The translations under genes were made by a program, and so were the position numbers. From the NCBI RefSeq assembly GCF_000948975.2, contig NZ_CP059735.1, positions 3,906,001 through 3,970,000 of the forward strand: a stretch of 64,000 nt of DNA, given 5' to 3'. This document shows positions 7,132 to 16,641 of this stretch, piece after piece (within the stretch, counting starts at the first letter, position 1; every line of letters starts with the position of its first letter). The notes below the pieces were generated by a model. That model made no database searches, was not told the DNA's origin, and saw only the letters and a program-made list of their open reading frames with translations. Source of the DNA: Thalassomonas actiniarum. GTDB taxonomy: Bacteria; Pseudomonadota; Gammaproteobacteria; Enterobacterales; Alteromonadaceae.

Positions 7132-10100
7132 ATGAAAACAACGAGTAACTCTTGGCCATGGCGACAGCCAATGAGGTTAATACGCCCCGGGTGGCCCGTC
7201 ACCTTATTGACCCTGACGACCCTGATAGCCCCCGCTCAGGGTGCTGACTGGCCAACAGAGCAAATCGGTGCGGGTGCCGTCAGCCTCGAAGCCGTCGGCG
7301 AGCAAATTTTTGACTGGCAGGGACCCTTTGCCCGCTCGAGCCGGACAACACCGGAAAATCCCTATTTAACGGCAAACTTCACCGGCCCTGTCCCTACTAA
7401 CGACTGGGCATCGAGCTTGATCATGGATCCCTTTTCCAAATCCCTCTATGCCCATCCGTTAAGCTTTAAAGCCACTAATGAAGGCCTGGAAATCAGCCTG
7501 CCGCCGCTGTCCATCGGCAGCGTTGATAACATGGGGGAAACTTCCGTCAGGCGTATGCATGACGGCAATGTCGATTTAGTGGTAAAACCATCAACTTTCG
7601 CCCCGAACGATGCTAGGGCGGATAAAATCACCGACTGGAGTTATGATCTGGTGATGGCCAATGGCGACAAGGCAATGAAAGCCACCATAGGCCATGGCCT
7701 GCCCTATGCTTTTTTTGAATTTACCGGTAGCGAGCCTGTGGTAAGCTTAAAGCGCGGCACCAGCATGAATATCGTCAGCAATAATGGCCACCAACTCCAT
7801 ATCCGGATATGGGATCCGGTAGCAAATCACTATAACCATTATGGTTTATTTGCGCCTACAGGCACCAGCTGGAGCATTTCTGCCACACAAATCAGCGCTG
7901 ACCTGCCTGAAGGCAAAAATTATTTCACCGTCGCCGGCCTGCCCGATGGCACCAACACCACTTTCTTAGCCTTTGCCGATAAAGCCTATAACTTTGTGAC
8001 CGATACCCGGGTTTCCTGGTCGGTAAGCGACAGCAGTGGTCAGGTAAGCACCCAATATCAGGTAACGACTACAGCCAAAAGCGAAGGCAATAATAGCGGT
8101 ACCCTGATGGCGCTCTACCCGCACCAGTGGCGTAATCTCAGCGGCAACACCACAGGCAGCCAATATGAGAGTATTCGCGGCATCATGAAGCTTGTCGCCG
8201 GCAACAGTTTCACCACAGTGATGGATTACCATGGTATTTTACCCCGGATGCCTGACCTGCCCGATGCCGCTGCCGTGGCTGAGATCACCGGGCACCTTTC
8301 AGATTATTACGGCTACGGCGCGTCATTAACGCCCAAGTTTATCCAACCCGGGGCCGATGGCGGCAATACCGGTTATGATACCTACTGGATGGGCAAAAAT
8401 CTTAACCGCCTTTCCGGCTTGATCGGCATTGCCGATATGCTTGATGACAGCGACAGTGGGGTAGCCCCCATGACAACCGATATGCTTAGCAGCTTAAAAG
8501 ACCAGCTGGAATACTGGTTTGACGGTAATAAACCCACGCCGGACAGTTATTTTTATTACAACCAGGACTACGGCACCTTGATCGGTTACCCGGCAAGTTA
8601 TGGCTCGGATAACGATCTCAACGACCATCACTTTCATTACGGCTACTGGATCAATGCCGCCGCCCAGATCGCCCTGCGGGATCCCGACTGGGCCCAGGAC
8701 GAAAACTGGGGCGGTATGGTCAAAGAGCTGATCAATGATATCGCCGGTTATGACAGAGGCAGCAACCGCTATCCGTTTTTGCGTAATTTTGATATCTATG
8801 AAGGCCATTCCTGGGCATCGGGCACCGTGCCCCACGACCCGGACGGCGTCTGGGCCGGAGGCAACAATAACGAAGCTTCCTCCGAAGGCATCAACGCCTG
8901 GGCCGGTTTGATCCTCTGGGGAGAAGCCACCGGCGATAAGGCCATCCGGGATCTGGGGATCTACCTCTACACCCATGAAGTCGAGACCGCCAACAGCTAC
9001 TGGTTTAACCTTTACGGCGATATCGGCCATAAGGATTACCCCAATGTCGAAGCCTCCCGGGTCTGGGGCGGCGGTTATGATCACAGCACCTGGTGGACAG
9101 AAGACCCGGTCCAGACCCATGCCATCAACTTTTTACCTATCACCGCCGCCTCCATGTACCTGGGGGAAAACCCGGGTTTTGTCCAACGAAACTTCGATGC
9201 CATCTGGAGCGAATATGAACTTTGGGACGGCAACGGCGGACAGGAAGACAAGGAACTGATGCGGGACCGCTGGCAGGATTTGATCAGCGAATACCTGGCG
9301 TTTGCCGACCCGGATGCCGCCCTTGCCCGCTGGAAGTCCACCAATATCGAAGACGATCCGGTAAACGGTATCGACCCGGCACTGGGCATCGAGTTTGGCG
9401 AGTCCAGGGCGCATACCTACCACCATATAAAATCCCTGCAACTACTGGGACAGCCCGACTTTAGCATACGGCCGGTGGGTCACAGCCTGGGCCTGGTGTT
9501 TAATAAAAACGGCGTGAAAACCTATGTTGCCTATAATGCCGGAAATACGGCTAAAACCCTGCTCTTTAGCGACGGCAAAGGCCTGGTGGTCCCGGCAAAC
9601 AGCATGGCCCAGGGAGCAGGTATCGCAATAGCAGACAGCGACAATGACGGTGTCGCCGATCCCATAGATCTTTGCCCGAATACCCCCCCGGGTACTCAGG
9701 TCGATGCCAGCGGCTGTCCGGCCACGGTTACCGACAGTGACAACGACGGCGTGATTGACAGCCTGGATCTATGTCCGGACACCCCGCCAGGCACCCAGGT
9801 CGATGCCAGCGGCTGCCCGGTAACGGTTCCCGACAGTGACAACGACGGCGTTGCCGACAACTTAGATCAATGTCCGGACACCCCGCCAGGCACCCAGGTC
9901 GATGCCAACGGCTGCCCGGTAACGCTTTCCGACAGTGATAATGACGGCGTTGCCGACAACTTAGATCAATGTCCGGATACCCCGCCAGGCACCCAGGTCG
10001 ATGCCAACGGCTGCCCGGTAACGGTTCCCGACAGTGACAACGACGGCGTTGCCGACAATTTAGATCTGTGCCCGGGCACCCCGCCAGGCACCCAGGTCGA

Positions 10101-13100
10101 TGGCAACGGCTGTCCCCTGGTCGTACAGGAATTCGGCATTACACAAAACGCTACCACTTCGGTCACCTTTTATGTCAACACCAACGACTGGGCGATAGTG
10201 CACTACCAGGTAAACGGCGCAGGCCAACTCAACGTGCAAATGACAGACAACGGCTCGCGCAATGAGTACACAGTCACCGGCCTCGCCCCGGGAGACAGCA
10301 TAGATTACTGGTTTACCTACAACACGCCAACCGGCGCTATTGATACCCCGCCCCAGCCCAGCTACACGGTCACGGGCAACACCACCCCAAACGACAGCGA
10401 TGGCGACGGTGTGCCGGACAGCAGTGATTTATGCCCGGGTACGCCTGCGGGCACCCAGGTCGACAACTCAGGCTGCCCGGCAATCGAACCTGAGCCTACC
10501 CCTGACGATGATTTTGGCATTACCCAGCCAAGCACCAGCTCAGTCAGCTTTTATGTCAACACCAGCGACTGGGCCATAGTCCACTACAAGGTCAACAATG
10601 GTGCCCAGCAAAACGTCACTATGGTGGCCGCCGGCAGTCAAAAAACCTATACCGTAGCAGGGCTGAATCCCGGAGACAGCATAGATTACTGGTTTACCTA
10701 TAACACGCCTACAGGCGCCATAGATACTCCGCCCCAGCCCACCTACCAGGTTTCGTCAGCGCCGGACGGACCGGATACCCCGGATCCGGACAGCGATGGC
10801 GACGGTATTCCCGATAGCCGTGATTTATGTGCCGATACCCCATCGGGCACCCAGGTAGATAATAACGGCTGCCCGGTAAGCACGCCGGTTAACCGGGAAG
10901 TTGCCAGCGCCAGCGGCCTGCTGGTGGGAGGCGCTGATTCCTCCTTTCCCGGCTTTACCTTATACCGCTTTGATAACGACAGCGCCGGCCAGAGCAACTG
11001 CTTTGATACCTGTGCGCAAAGCTGGCCGCCGCTGCTGGTTACCGACGGGGTACCCTCGGGCATCCCTCAGCAAAGCGATTTGAGCACAATCGATCGGGGA
11101 AACGGTACGTTCCAGGTGGCTTACCTGGGAAAGCCCCTGTATTTTTATAGCGGCGACACGGCTGCCGGACAAACCCGCGGCCAGGGCCTGAGCGGTCTCT
11201 GGTGGACCGTCGCTTACGGCCAGCCGCTGGGAGAAATTGTTCCCCTGTACGATGAAAATACGCCGCTTGCCGATGCCATCACCTTCGACCGGGGCGATGC
11301 CCTGATCACCCGGTTTTCTGACCGTGCGCGGGATCGCCACGCCAAGGAAAACCACTTCCAGGCCTATGATCACTTCCTCAGCTTTTACTGGGAAGACCGC
11401 ACCGCCGCCATCGAGATCATCGATTATGTTGCCAAAGGCGGCAGCAGTATCCGCATGAATGTCAAAACCCTGAACAAACTCGACGACCTGCAGGCGGAAA
11501 ACCGCTGGTGGTACATGGGCAACAACACCCTGGCGGAATATTGCGGCAACGGCGTGATGGCCACCACAGACAACCGCAACTACGTCAAAGAAGACAGCTG
11601 GAACTGCCGGGAAAACCGCCCTATCCAAATCGGCGACAAACTTGAATTTGAAATCAGCCAGTTCCTTGATGCGTCGGCGCTGGCGCGGGGGCGCTCCAAC
11701 TATTACGGCACCACCTACTTATATATCGTAGGTGAAGGCCTGATGCCCTGGGATGTCACCGACAAGGAAGCCTTTGTCGGCGGCAAGACCTTCCAGCGCG
11801 ACTCTATCCCGGTGCCCGAATCTGCCCGCGCCGGCGGCGATACCAGTTTGCATGTGCAGATGACCGCAGAGCCCGACGGCCACTTCCAGCAGATGGCCAC
11901 CAACCTTGCTTACGACAACGGCCAGCCCTGGGTGTTGGGCCGCCGTGTCCATCACAGCTCCTTTGTCGACGGCAGTCATGATGAAAATGCAGAAAACGGC
12001 ATCTTCGAGGATGTTGCCGGCTTGACCGAGCGCCATTATATCAATGAACGTTGCAGCAGCTGCCATGTGCGCAACGGCCGCGCCGTACCGGCCGGGCCAG
12101 GCGAGACACTGGAGAAATGGGTCTTTAAAGTAGGCGACGTAAACGGCAACCCTCATCCTGCCCTGGGCCGGGTACTGCAGGGCCGAGCCAGCAACGCTGC
12201 AGGTGAAGGTCTGCCCTCGATCGCATCATGGACAGAAACCGACGGCTTACGCGCCCCCAACTACCAGTTCAGCGGGGTCACCCCGGATAAGTTTTCGGCA
12301 CGGATCACGCCGCAGTTAAACGGTCTGGGCCTGCTTGAGGCCATCCCCGAAACCAGCATTCTCGCCCTGGCAGATGAAAATGACAGCAACGGCGACGGCA
12401 TCTCGGGCAAAGCCGCAAAAGTGTTGGATCCGGTCACCGGAGAGACGCGTTTAGGCCGTTTTGGCTACAAAGCGGGCAACGCCAGTGTCAAACACCAGGT
12501 CGCTATGGCCTTAAATGCCGACATGGGGGTCATGACCTCGGTCTTACCGACTCCGGACTGCGGCAGCGAGCAAAACGATTGTGCCCGCTCTAACCGCCAG
12601 CTGGCCGATGAGCACCTGGAAAACCTGGTAAAATATATTTCCCTGTTAGGGGTAAGATCCCAGCGGGATTATAACGATGCGCAAGTGCTTCGCGGCAAGC
12701 AGCTTTTTAATGACATCAGCTGCAATAGTTGTCATGTCGAGCGCTTTGAAACCAGTGAATTTCACCCTCTGGCAGAGCTGCGCAGCCAAAGCGTCTACCC
12801 ATACACAGATATGTTGTTACACGATATGGGCCCCGGCCTTGCCGATAACTTAGGCGAAGGCCAGGCAACGGGCGCCGAATGGCGTACCGCCCCGTTATGG
12901 GGCATAGGTTTAAGCGCCTGTGTCACAGGCGGCGTTACCGGTGCTCCGGGCGGCGTTGCTTTTGGCCTGGACGGCAATGAAAGCTGTACCCCGGCCCACG
13001 GCTACCTGCACGATGGCCGCGCCCGTACCCTGGATGAAGCCATTCGCTGGCACGGCGGCGAAGCGCAAAACGCCGCCCTCGCCTATCAGAACCTGCATGC

Positions 13101-13143
13101 AGACGATAAGGCAGCATTGCTGAAATTTATCGGCTCATTATAA
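7132..13143 (+). CDS. Secreted fusion: GH81 endo-beta-1,3-glucanase, TSP3 repeats, CBM56-like modules and di-haem oxidoreductase
   Basis: A 2003-residue secreted protein; AAGGA lies 8 nt before the ATG. Order: signal region (1-38); GH81 catalytic domain (about 40-780) with DLNDHHFHYG (Asp498) and NNNEASSEGIN (Glu581, Glu585), where acid/base candidates of this family lie; five calcium-type thrombospondin repeats (835-999, DSDNDGVAD); CBM56-like beta-1,3-glucan-binding module (about 1001-1080); TSP3; second CBM56-like module (about 1128-1205); TSP3 (about 1219-1247); a Yx(FWY)xxD-type secreted domain of the COG4315 kind (about 1253-1362); then about 640 residues ending in a DUF1111/DHOR-type di-haem oxidoreductase with CSSCH (1641-1645) and CNSCH (1864-1868). 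GH81 enzymes cut laminarin or curdlan-like glucans. Fusion to a c-type cytochrome is unusual and suggests redox chemistry at the glucan surface (inference). Two LacI-type palindromes lie upstream. Confidence 0.88.
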   Translation: MKTTSNSWPWRQPMRLIRPGWPVTLLTLTTLIAPAQGADWPTEQIGAGAVSLEAVGEQIFDWQGPFARSSRTTPENPYLTANFTGPVPTNDWASSLIMDPFSKSLYAHPLSFKATNEGLEISLPPLSIGSVDNMGETSVRRMHDGNVDLVVKPSTFAPNDARADKITDWSYDLVMANGDKAMKATIGHGLPYAFFEFTGSEPVVSLKRGTSMNIVSNNGHQLHIRIWDPVANHYNHYGLFAPTGTSWSISATQISADLPEGKNYFTVAGLPDGTNTTFLAFADKAYNFVTDTRVSWSVSDSSGQVSTQYQVTTTAKSEGNNSGTLMALYPHQWRNLSGNTTGSQYESIRGIMKLVAGNSFTTVMDYHGILPRMPDLPDAAAVAEITGHLSDYYGYGASLTPKFIQPGADGGNTGYDTYWMGKNLNRLSGLIGIADMLDDSDSGVAPMTTDMLSSLKDQLEYWFDGNKPTPDSYFYYNQDYGTLIGYPASYGSDNDLNDHHFHYGYWINAAAQIALRDPDWAQDENWGGMVKELINDIAGYDRGSNRYPFLRNFDIYEGHSWASGTVPHDPDGVWAGGNNNEASSEGINAWAGLILWGEATGDKAIRDLGIYLYTHEVETANSYWFNLYGDIGHKDYPNVEASRVWGGGYDHSTWWTEDPVQTHAINFLPITAASMYLGENPGFVQRNFDAIWSEYELWDGNGGQEDKELMRDRWQDLISEYLAFADPDAALARWKSTNIEDDPVNGIDPALGIEFGESRAHTYHHIKSLQLLGQPDFSIRPVGHSLGLVFNKNGVKTYVAYNAGNTAKTLLFSDGKGLVVPANSMAQGAGIAIADSDNDGVADPIDLCPNTPPGTQVDASGCPATVTDSDNDGVIDSLDLCPDTPPGTQVDASGCPVTVPDSDNDGVADNLDQCPDTPPGTQVDANGCPVTLSDSDNDGVADNLDQCPDTPPGTQVDANGCPVTVPDSDNDGVADNLDLCPGTPPGTQVDGNGCPLVVQEFGITQNATTSVTFYVNTNDWAIVHYQVNGAGQLNVQMTDNGSRNEYTVTGLAPGDSIDYWFTYNTPTGAIDTPPQPSYTVTGNTTPNDSDGDGVPDSSDLCPGTPAGTQVDNSGCPAIEPEPTPDDDFGITQPSTSSVSFYVNTSDWAIVHYKVNNGAQQNVTMVAAGSQKTYTVAGLNPGDSIDYWFTYNTPTGAIDTPPQPTYQVSSAPDGPDTPDPDSDGDGIPDSRDLCADTPSGTQVDNNGCPVSTPVNREVASASGLLVGGADSSFPGFTLYRFDNDSAGQSNCFDTCAQSWPPLLVTDGVPSGIPQQSDLSTIDRGNGTFQVAYLGKPLYFYSGDTAAGQTRGQGLSGLWWTVAYGQPLGEIVPLYDENTPLADAITFDRGDALITRFSDRARDRHAKENHFQAYDHFLSFYWEDRTAAIEIIDYVAKGGSSIRMNVKTLNKLDDLQAENRWWYMGNNTLAEYCGNGVMATTDNRNYVKEDSWNCRENRPIQIGDKLEFEISQFLDASALARGRSNYYGTTYLYIVGEGLMPWDVTDKEAFVGGKTFQRDSIPVPESARAGGDTSLHVQMTAEPDGHFQQMATNLAYDNGQPWVLGRRVHHSSFVDGSHDENAENGIFEDVAGLTERHYINERCSSCHVRNGRAVPAGPGETLEKWVFKVGDVNGNPHPALGRVLQGRASNAAGEGLPSIASWTETDGLRAPNYQFSGVTPDKFSARITPQLNGLGLLEAIPETSILALADENDSNGDGISGKAAKVLDPVTGETRLGRFGYKAGNASVKHQVAMALNADMGVMTSVLPTPDCGSEQNDCARSNRQLADEHLENLVKYISLLGVRSQRDYNDAQVLRGKQLFNDISCNSCHVERFETSEFHPLAELRSQSVYPYTDMLLHDMGPGLADNLGEGQATGAEWRTAPLWGIGLSACVTGGVTGAPGGVAFGLDGNESCTPAHGYLHDGRARTLDEAIRWHGGEAQNAALAYQNLHADDKAALLKFIGSL
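9634..10128 (+). repeat. Five tandem 99-bp units encoding thrombospondin type 3 repeats
   Basis: Units begin at 9634, 9733, 9832, 9931 and 10030, exactly 99 bases apart, each encoding a DSDNDG calcium loop followed by LCP..TPPGTQVD..GCP. The middle copies are nearly identical at the DNA level, which implies recent duplication and likely length variation between strains. Two more single units lie farther on in the same gene, each after a glucan-binding module. Confidence 0.9.
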
Positions 13144-13183
13144 GCATAAGCCGGGCTGTCCGGCAGCTGAAAGTTTTACACAC

Positions 13184-13207
13184 CAGGCCCGCTTACCGGC
13201 GGGCCTG
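13184..13207. terminator. Hairpin after the glucanase fusion gene
   Basis: CAGGCCCGC and GCGGGCCTG form a perfect 9-bp GC-rich stem with a 6-base loop, 41 nt beyond the stop of the fusion gene. No T-run follows, so it is a plausible but not classical terminator. Confidence 0.5.
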
Positions 13208-13459
13208 CTCCTTCTCCTGCAAATGCCTGAGCAGCTCAGGCTTTAGCTGCCCAAGCAGGTCGTCACTCTTCCTGCAAGCAGAAGCCAGTGCCTGCCAGCC
13301 ATCTGTCCCCAGAATCTCTATGGCCTCGACCTCTAGCCTGGCTACAGGCTGCTGGCGACATTGCCCTTGCCAGTAGCCGCTTAACCTGAAGATGCCCTGA
13401 GCCGTGTGTATCCTGCTGATGTGAAATGGCAACAATGTATAACCCCGGTCAATAACCAC
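13193..13459 (-). CDS. Doubtful small ORF, unknown function
   Basis: A GTG-initiated frame of 88 residues (MVIDRGYTLLPFHISRIHTA at the start, a charged helical end HLQEKEQARR). The frame stays open upstream to about 13540 without an ATG, and no Shine-Dalgarno precedes the GTG. Its stop lies inside the hairpin at 13184-13207. The composition is protein-like, but I know no family for it. It may be a decayed gene or noncoding. Confidence 0.25.
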   Translation of the reverse strand: MVIDRGYTLLPFHISRIHTAQGIFRLSGYWQGQCRQQPVARLEVEAIEILGTDGWQALASACRKSDDLLGQLKPELLRHLQEKEQARR

Positions 13460-13723
13460 AAGATCTGGAACAATAGCGGAGTTGGGGAAAAATGAACAGC
13501 TTTGGCTGCACCATAAAAGTAATAATGGATCCCTTTCAAGTAGCTAAAGTACCTTCCCTGAACGAGGATAAAATAGCAGCAGTCAGTTGTCCTGCCATAT
13601 ACCCGGGTAAAAAAATAACATACACTGACACGGCTAAACCTTGCTACAGGTTAATGAAAGAATGCCAAGCACAGAAACCGAGATCACCGGCCTTAGCAAC
13701 TGACCCGACAAAAGTAGGCTCCA
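13460..13723. other. Intergenic interval before the helicase
   Basis: Apart from an 80-codon frame (13492-13734, plus) that overlaps the helicase start, reads like noncoding sequence and has only GGGG as a possible ribosome site, I see nothing here. The helicase promoter is probably within it. Confidence 0.4.
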
Positions 13724-16639
13724 TTGAAGTTTAACCTGAGCATCAAGCCCAAGTGGCTGATCCGTTTGCTAAAAACACATCAAAACCATATACACCTGAA
13801 CGGCCAAGGCTTAACCTGTGCCCGCAGCGGCTTACACAGGAGCTTCCCCTGGCAGGAAATATCTGCCCTACCGGTCCTTGACCGGGGGTTTTTCTCCGCC
13901 GCCCTGGTATGGCGTCATCAGGGCAAGGTTTACCGTTTCAGCTGGTTCAAAAAGCCGCTGGCAGAAAAAGTGCTGACCCAGGCCAGCCAGGCCTGGTGTC
14001 ATGTCCATGGCCACAAGCTGGTCCGGGCCGCCGATCACTGTTGCCGGCTGTTGTACCCCAATAAAAAGAAGTGCTATTTGCGCCACCAGAGCTGGCTAAA
14101 TATTAAAGCCTGCGCACAAACCGCCCTGGCTCCCTGGCCGGAGTTCATGCCAAAAGCCTTGCTGACAGACGCACAGCAGCAAGCCTTTCATCACCTGCAG
14201 CAGTTGAGCCGCTGGAGTGAAAGCGACTTAGAGCAATACCGCCAGGCATATATCGGCCAGCAACAAAGCCGTTATGCCGATTTTTTCTGCCGGGTGGAAA
14301 GCAATCCGCTGACCACACAGCAGCAAATTGCCTGTATCAGCGACGAACACAACAATTTAGTGCTGGCAGGCGCAGGTACGGGAAAAACCAGTGTCATGGT
14401 GGGACGTACCGGTTACCTGCTGCAAAGCAAGCAGACCGGTCCCGGTGAAATCCTGCTGCTGGCGTTTGGCAACAAGGCCGCCAAAGAAATGGACGAGAGG
14501 ATCAAGCAGCGCCTGGACAGGGAAGATATCAGGGCTTCGACCTTCCATGCCCTGGGGCAGGCCATTATCAGCAAAGTCGAGGGGCGTCCCCCGCAGTTAA
14601 CACCGCTGGCACAAGATGAAACCGCTAAACAATTTTGGCTGGAGCAACAGTTACAGCAGCTGTTAACCGGCCAGGGAGCTGATCACGACTACCCTGCCCT
14701 GATCTTAAGCTATCTTGAGCGCTACCGCTATCCCAGGCACAGTGCTTTTGATTTTACCACCCTGGCACAGCACATCGACTACCTGAAAGACAATAAAATC
14801 CTCAGCCTGGCAGGCGATAAGGTACACAGCTATGGTGAGCTGCTCATTGCCGACTATTTATATAAAACCGGCATCCACTACCGCTACCGTCAACACTACT
14901 GTGTGGATCAAACAGGCACAGCTGCTGCCCCTTCAGCGGTAAAAACTCCGGATTCACGTCCCTATAAACCGGCATTTTATTTACCCGCTTACGATATCGT
15001 CATTGAATTTCGCCATCTCAAGGCTGACGGGGAAACTCCCCCGTTTATCAACCGCTCAGATTATCACCAGCAAATTGCCTGGCAGCGCCGGCTCCATAAA
15101 AGCACTGATACCCGCCTGATCGAGCTGGATGAAAATTTATTAACCGGCGCTAAGTTAACCCGGACACTTGCGCAGCAATTGAAAAAATATGCCGTGCCTT
15201 TAACCCCAGCCGATGACCAGAGTCTGCTGGCAAAGTTTGCCGACAACGGCGATTTAGCCAAACTGGGGCAGTTACTGGCCCGGACATTAACCTTATATAA
15301 GGCCGGCGGCTTTGATAAAACCCGCCTGGACAAACACCTGAAAACCTTTTATGCCGCCAAGCCCGAAGCAATAGAACGCGGCGGGCCCGAGCAGATCAAT
15401 TTAACCCTGCAGCTGCTTGCCCCCCTGTACCAGGCCTACCAGGCCATGCTGGCCAAAGAAGGGCAAATCGACTTCGACGATATGATCGCTAAGGCCACAG
15501 CCTATGTCAGCTCAGGGCAATTTACCTGCCCCTGGCGTTATATCATGGTGGATGAATTTCAGGATATCTCCGTCCCCAGGGCCAGGCTGATCAAAGCGCT
15601 GCGCGATGCCGTCAGCGGCGCTTCCCTGTTTTGTGTCGGCGACGACTGGCAGGCGATATACCGCTTTGCCGGCTCAGATGTCAGTTTAACCCGGCATTTT
15701 GCCGCTTATTTTGGCCAAACCTGCGTCACCACACTGGATAAAACTTTCCGTTTTAATAACAGCATTTGCGATATTGCCAGCCGCTTTGTCAGCCGGAATC
15801 CGGCACAATTAACGAAAAAACTGACCACGCTTGACCGGGTGAAAGCTCCGGCAATCACCCTGATGCCGCTGGCATTAACAGGGCCTTTCGATATAACAAG
15901 CTGTCAGAAGCTCAGCAACAATCTCTTCAGCCCGCTGGCCGATATCTTAAAAGGTATCGGCCTGGCGCAGGCAAAATCAGACAAGAAAAGGCCATCTTCG
16001 GTTTTGCTGCTGGCACGCTATCATCATTTACTACCGGATAAACACACGTTAGCGTCCCTGGCACAGCAATTTCCTGCATTGGCAATCAAGGGCCTGAGTA
16101 TCCATGCCAGTAAAGGCATGGAAGCCGATATCGTCTTCGTCCTTGGCTTACACCAGGGAAATCACGGCTTCCCGGCAGAAAAAAGCGAACCTCTGCTGAT
16201 AGATGCCTTATTGCCGCTCGAAGGCAATGACAGTCAAAGCCCGGCCCACGCGGAAGAACGCCGGTTATTTTATGTAGCCCTGACCCGGGCCAAAGATCAT
16301 GTTTATTTGCTGGCAGATCAACAAAAGCCCAGTGAATTTATCCGGGAGTTGCTCACAGATCAGTACCCGATAAACAAAGAAGCTGCAGATAGCTATGGCT
16401 TATCTGCAGCGTGGACAGAAAAGACTGGCCAAAACGGTTCAGCTTCAAGCCAGACAAATTGCCGGGTCTGTAAAACGGGAGTATTAACCGCCAGATCGGG
16501 ACGATACGGCAACTTTTATGGCTGTTCGAATTATCCCTATTGCGAACACCATGAAGAAGCCGGAGACAATGGCCCACAGCCATCAAGTGAAAACCGTCAA
16601 CAGCATAAAGCCGCGGCGAAAAAAGTCGTCCCGTCTTAA
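13724..16639 (+). CDS. helD: HelD-like superfamily 1 DNA helicase IV with extra insertion and C4 zinc finger
   Basis: A 971-residue UvrD-type helicase, far longer than the roughly 680 residues of E. coli HelD. An N-terminal HelD-specific region leads into Walker A LAGAGTGKTS (about 214-223), LLLAFGNKAAKEMDERI, Walker B DEFQDIS (about 609), GDDWQAIYRF, SIHASKGMEAD and LFYVALTRAKD. Between motifs (about 366-480) lies an insertion resembling the PD-(D/E)XK nuclease-like segment of some UvrD relatives (YGELLIADYL, KPAFYLPAYDIVIEF), but the expected PDF Asp is Ala. The C-terminus (about 910-945) has a topoisomerase-type C4 zinc finger (CRVC ... CSNYPYC). The start is TTG with AGG 5 nt upstream. 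It would act in DNA repair or recombination. Confidence 0.87.
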   Translation: MKFNLSIKPKWLIRLLKTHQNHIHLNGQGLTCARSGLHRSFPWQEISALPVLDRGFFSAALVWRHQGKVYRFSWFKKPLAEKVLTQASQAWCHVHGHKLVRAADHCCRLLYPNKKKCYLRHQSWLNIKACAQTALAPWPEFMPKALLTDAQQQAFHHLQQLSRWSESDLEQYRQAYIGQQQSRYADFFCRVESNPLTTQQQIACISDEHNNLVLAGAGTGKTSVMVGRTGYLLQSKQTGPGEILLLAFGNKAAKEMDERIKQRLDREDIRASTFHALGQAIISKVEGRPPQLTPLAQDETAKQFWLEQQLQQLLTGQGADHDYPALILSYLERYRYPRHSAFDFTTLAQHIDYLKDNKILSLAGDKVHSYGELLIADYLYKTGIHYRYRQHYCVDQTGTAAAPSAVKTPDSRPYKPAFYLPAYDIVIEFRHLKADGETPPFINRSDYHQQIAWQRRLHKSTDTRLIELDENLLTGAKLTRTLAQQLKKYAVPLTPADDQSLLAKFADNGDLAKLGQLLARTLTLYKAGGFDKTRLDKHLKTFYAAKPEAIERGGPEQINLTLQLLAPLYQAYQAMLAKEGQIDFDDMIAKATAYVSSGQFTCPWRYIMVDEFQDISVPRARLIKALRDAVSGASLFCVGDDWQAIYRFAGSDVSLTRHFAAYFGQTCVTTLDKTFRFNNSICDIASRFVSRNPAQLTKKLTTLDRVKAPAITLMPLALTGPFDITSCQKLSNNLFSPLADILKGIGLAQAKSDKKRPSSVLLLARYHHLLPDKHTLASLAQQFPALAIKGLSIHASKGMEADIVFVLGLHQGNHGFPAEKSEPLLIDALLPLEGNDSQSPAHAEERRLFYVALTRAKDHVYLLADQQKPSEFIRELLTDQYPINKEAADSYGLSAAWTEKTGQNGSASSQTNCRVCKTGVLTARSGRYGNFYGCSNYPYCEHHEEAGDNGPQPSSENRQQHKAAAKKVVPS

Positions 16640-16641
16640 AC

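Noticed and set aside
8494-9441. Long open frames on the opposite strand and in other frames inside the glucanase fusion gene
   Set aside because: They lie wholly within a gene with clear domains, have no ribosome sites, and arise from its GC-rich codon use.
13492-13734. 80-codon plus-strand ORF before the helicase
   Set aside because: The sequence is not protein-like, it overlaps the helicase start, and only a weak GGGG precedes it.
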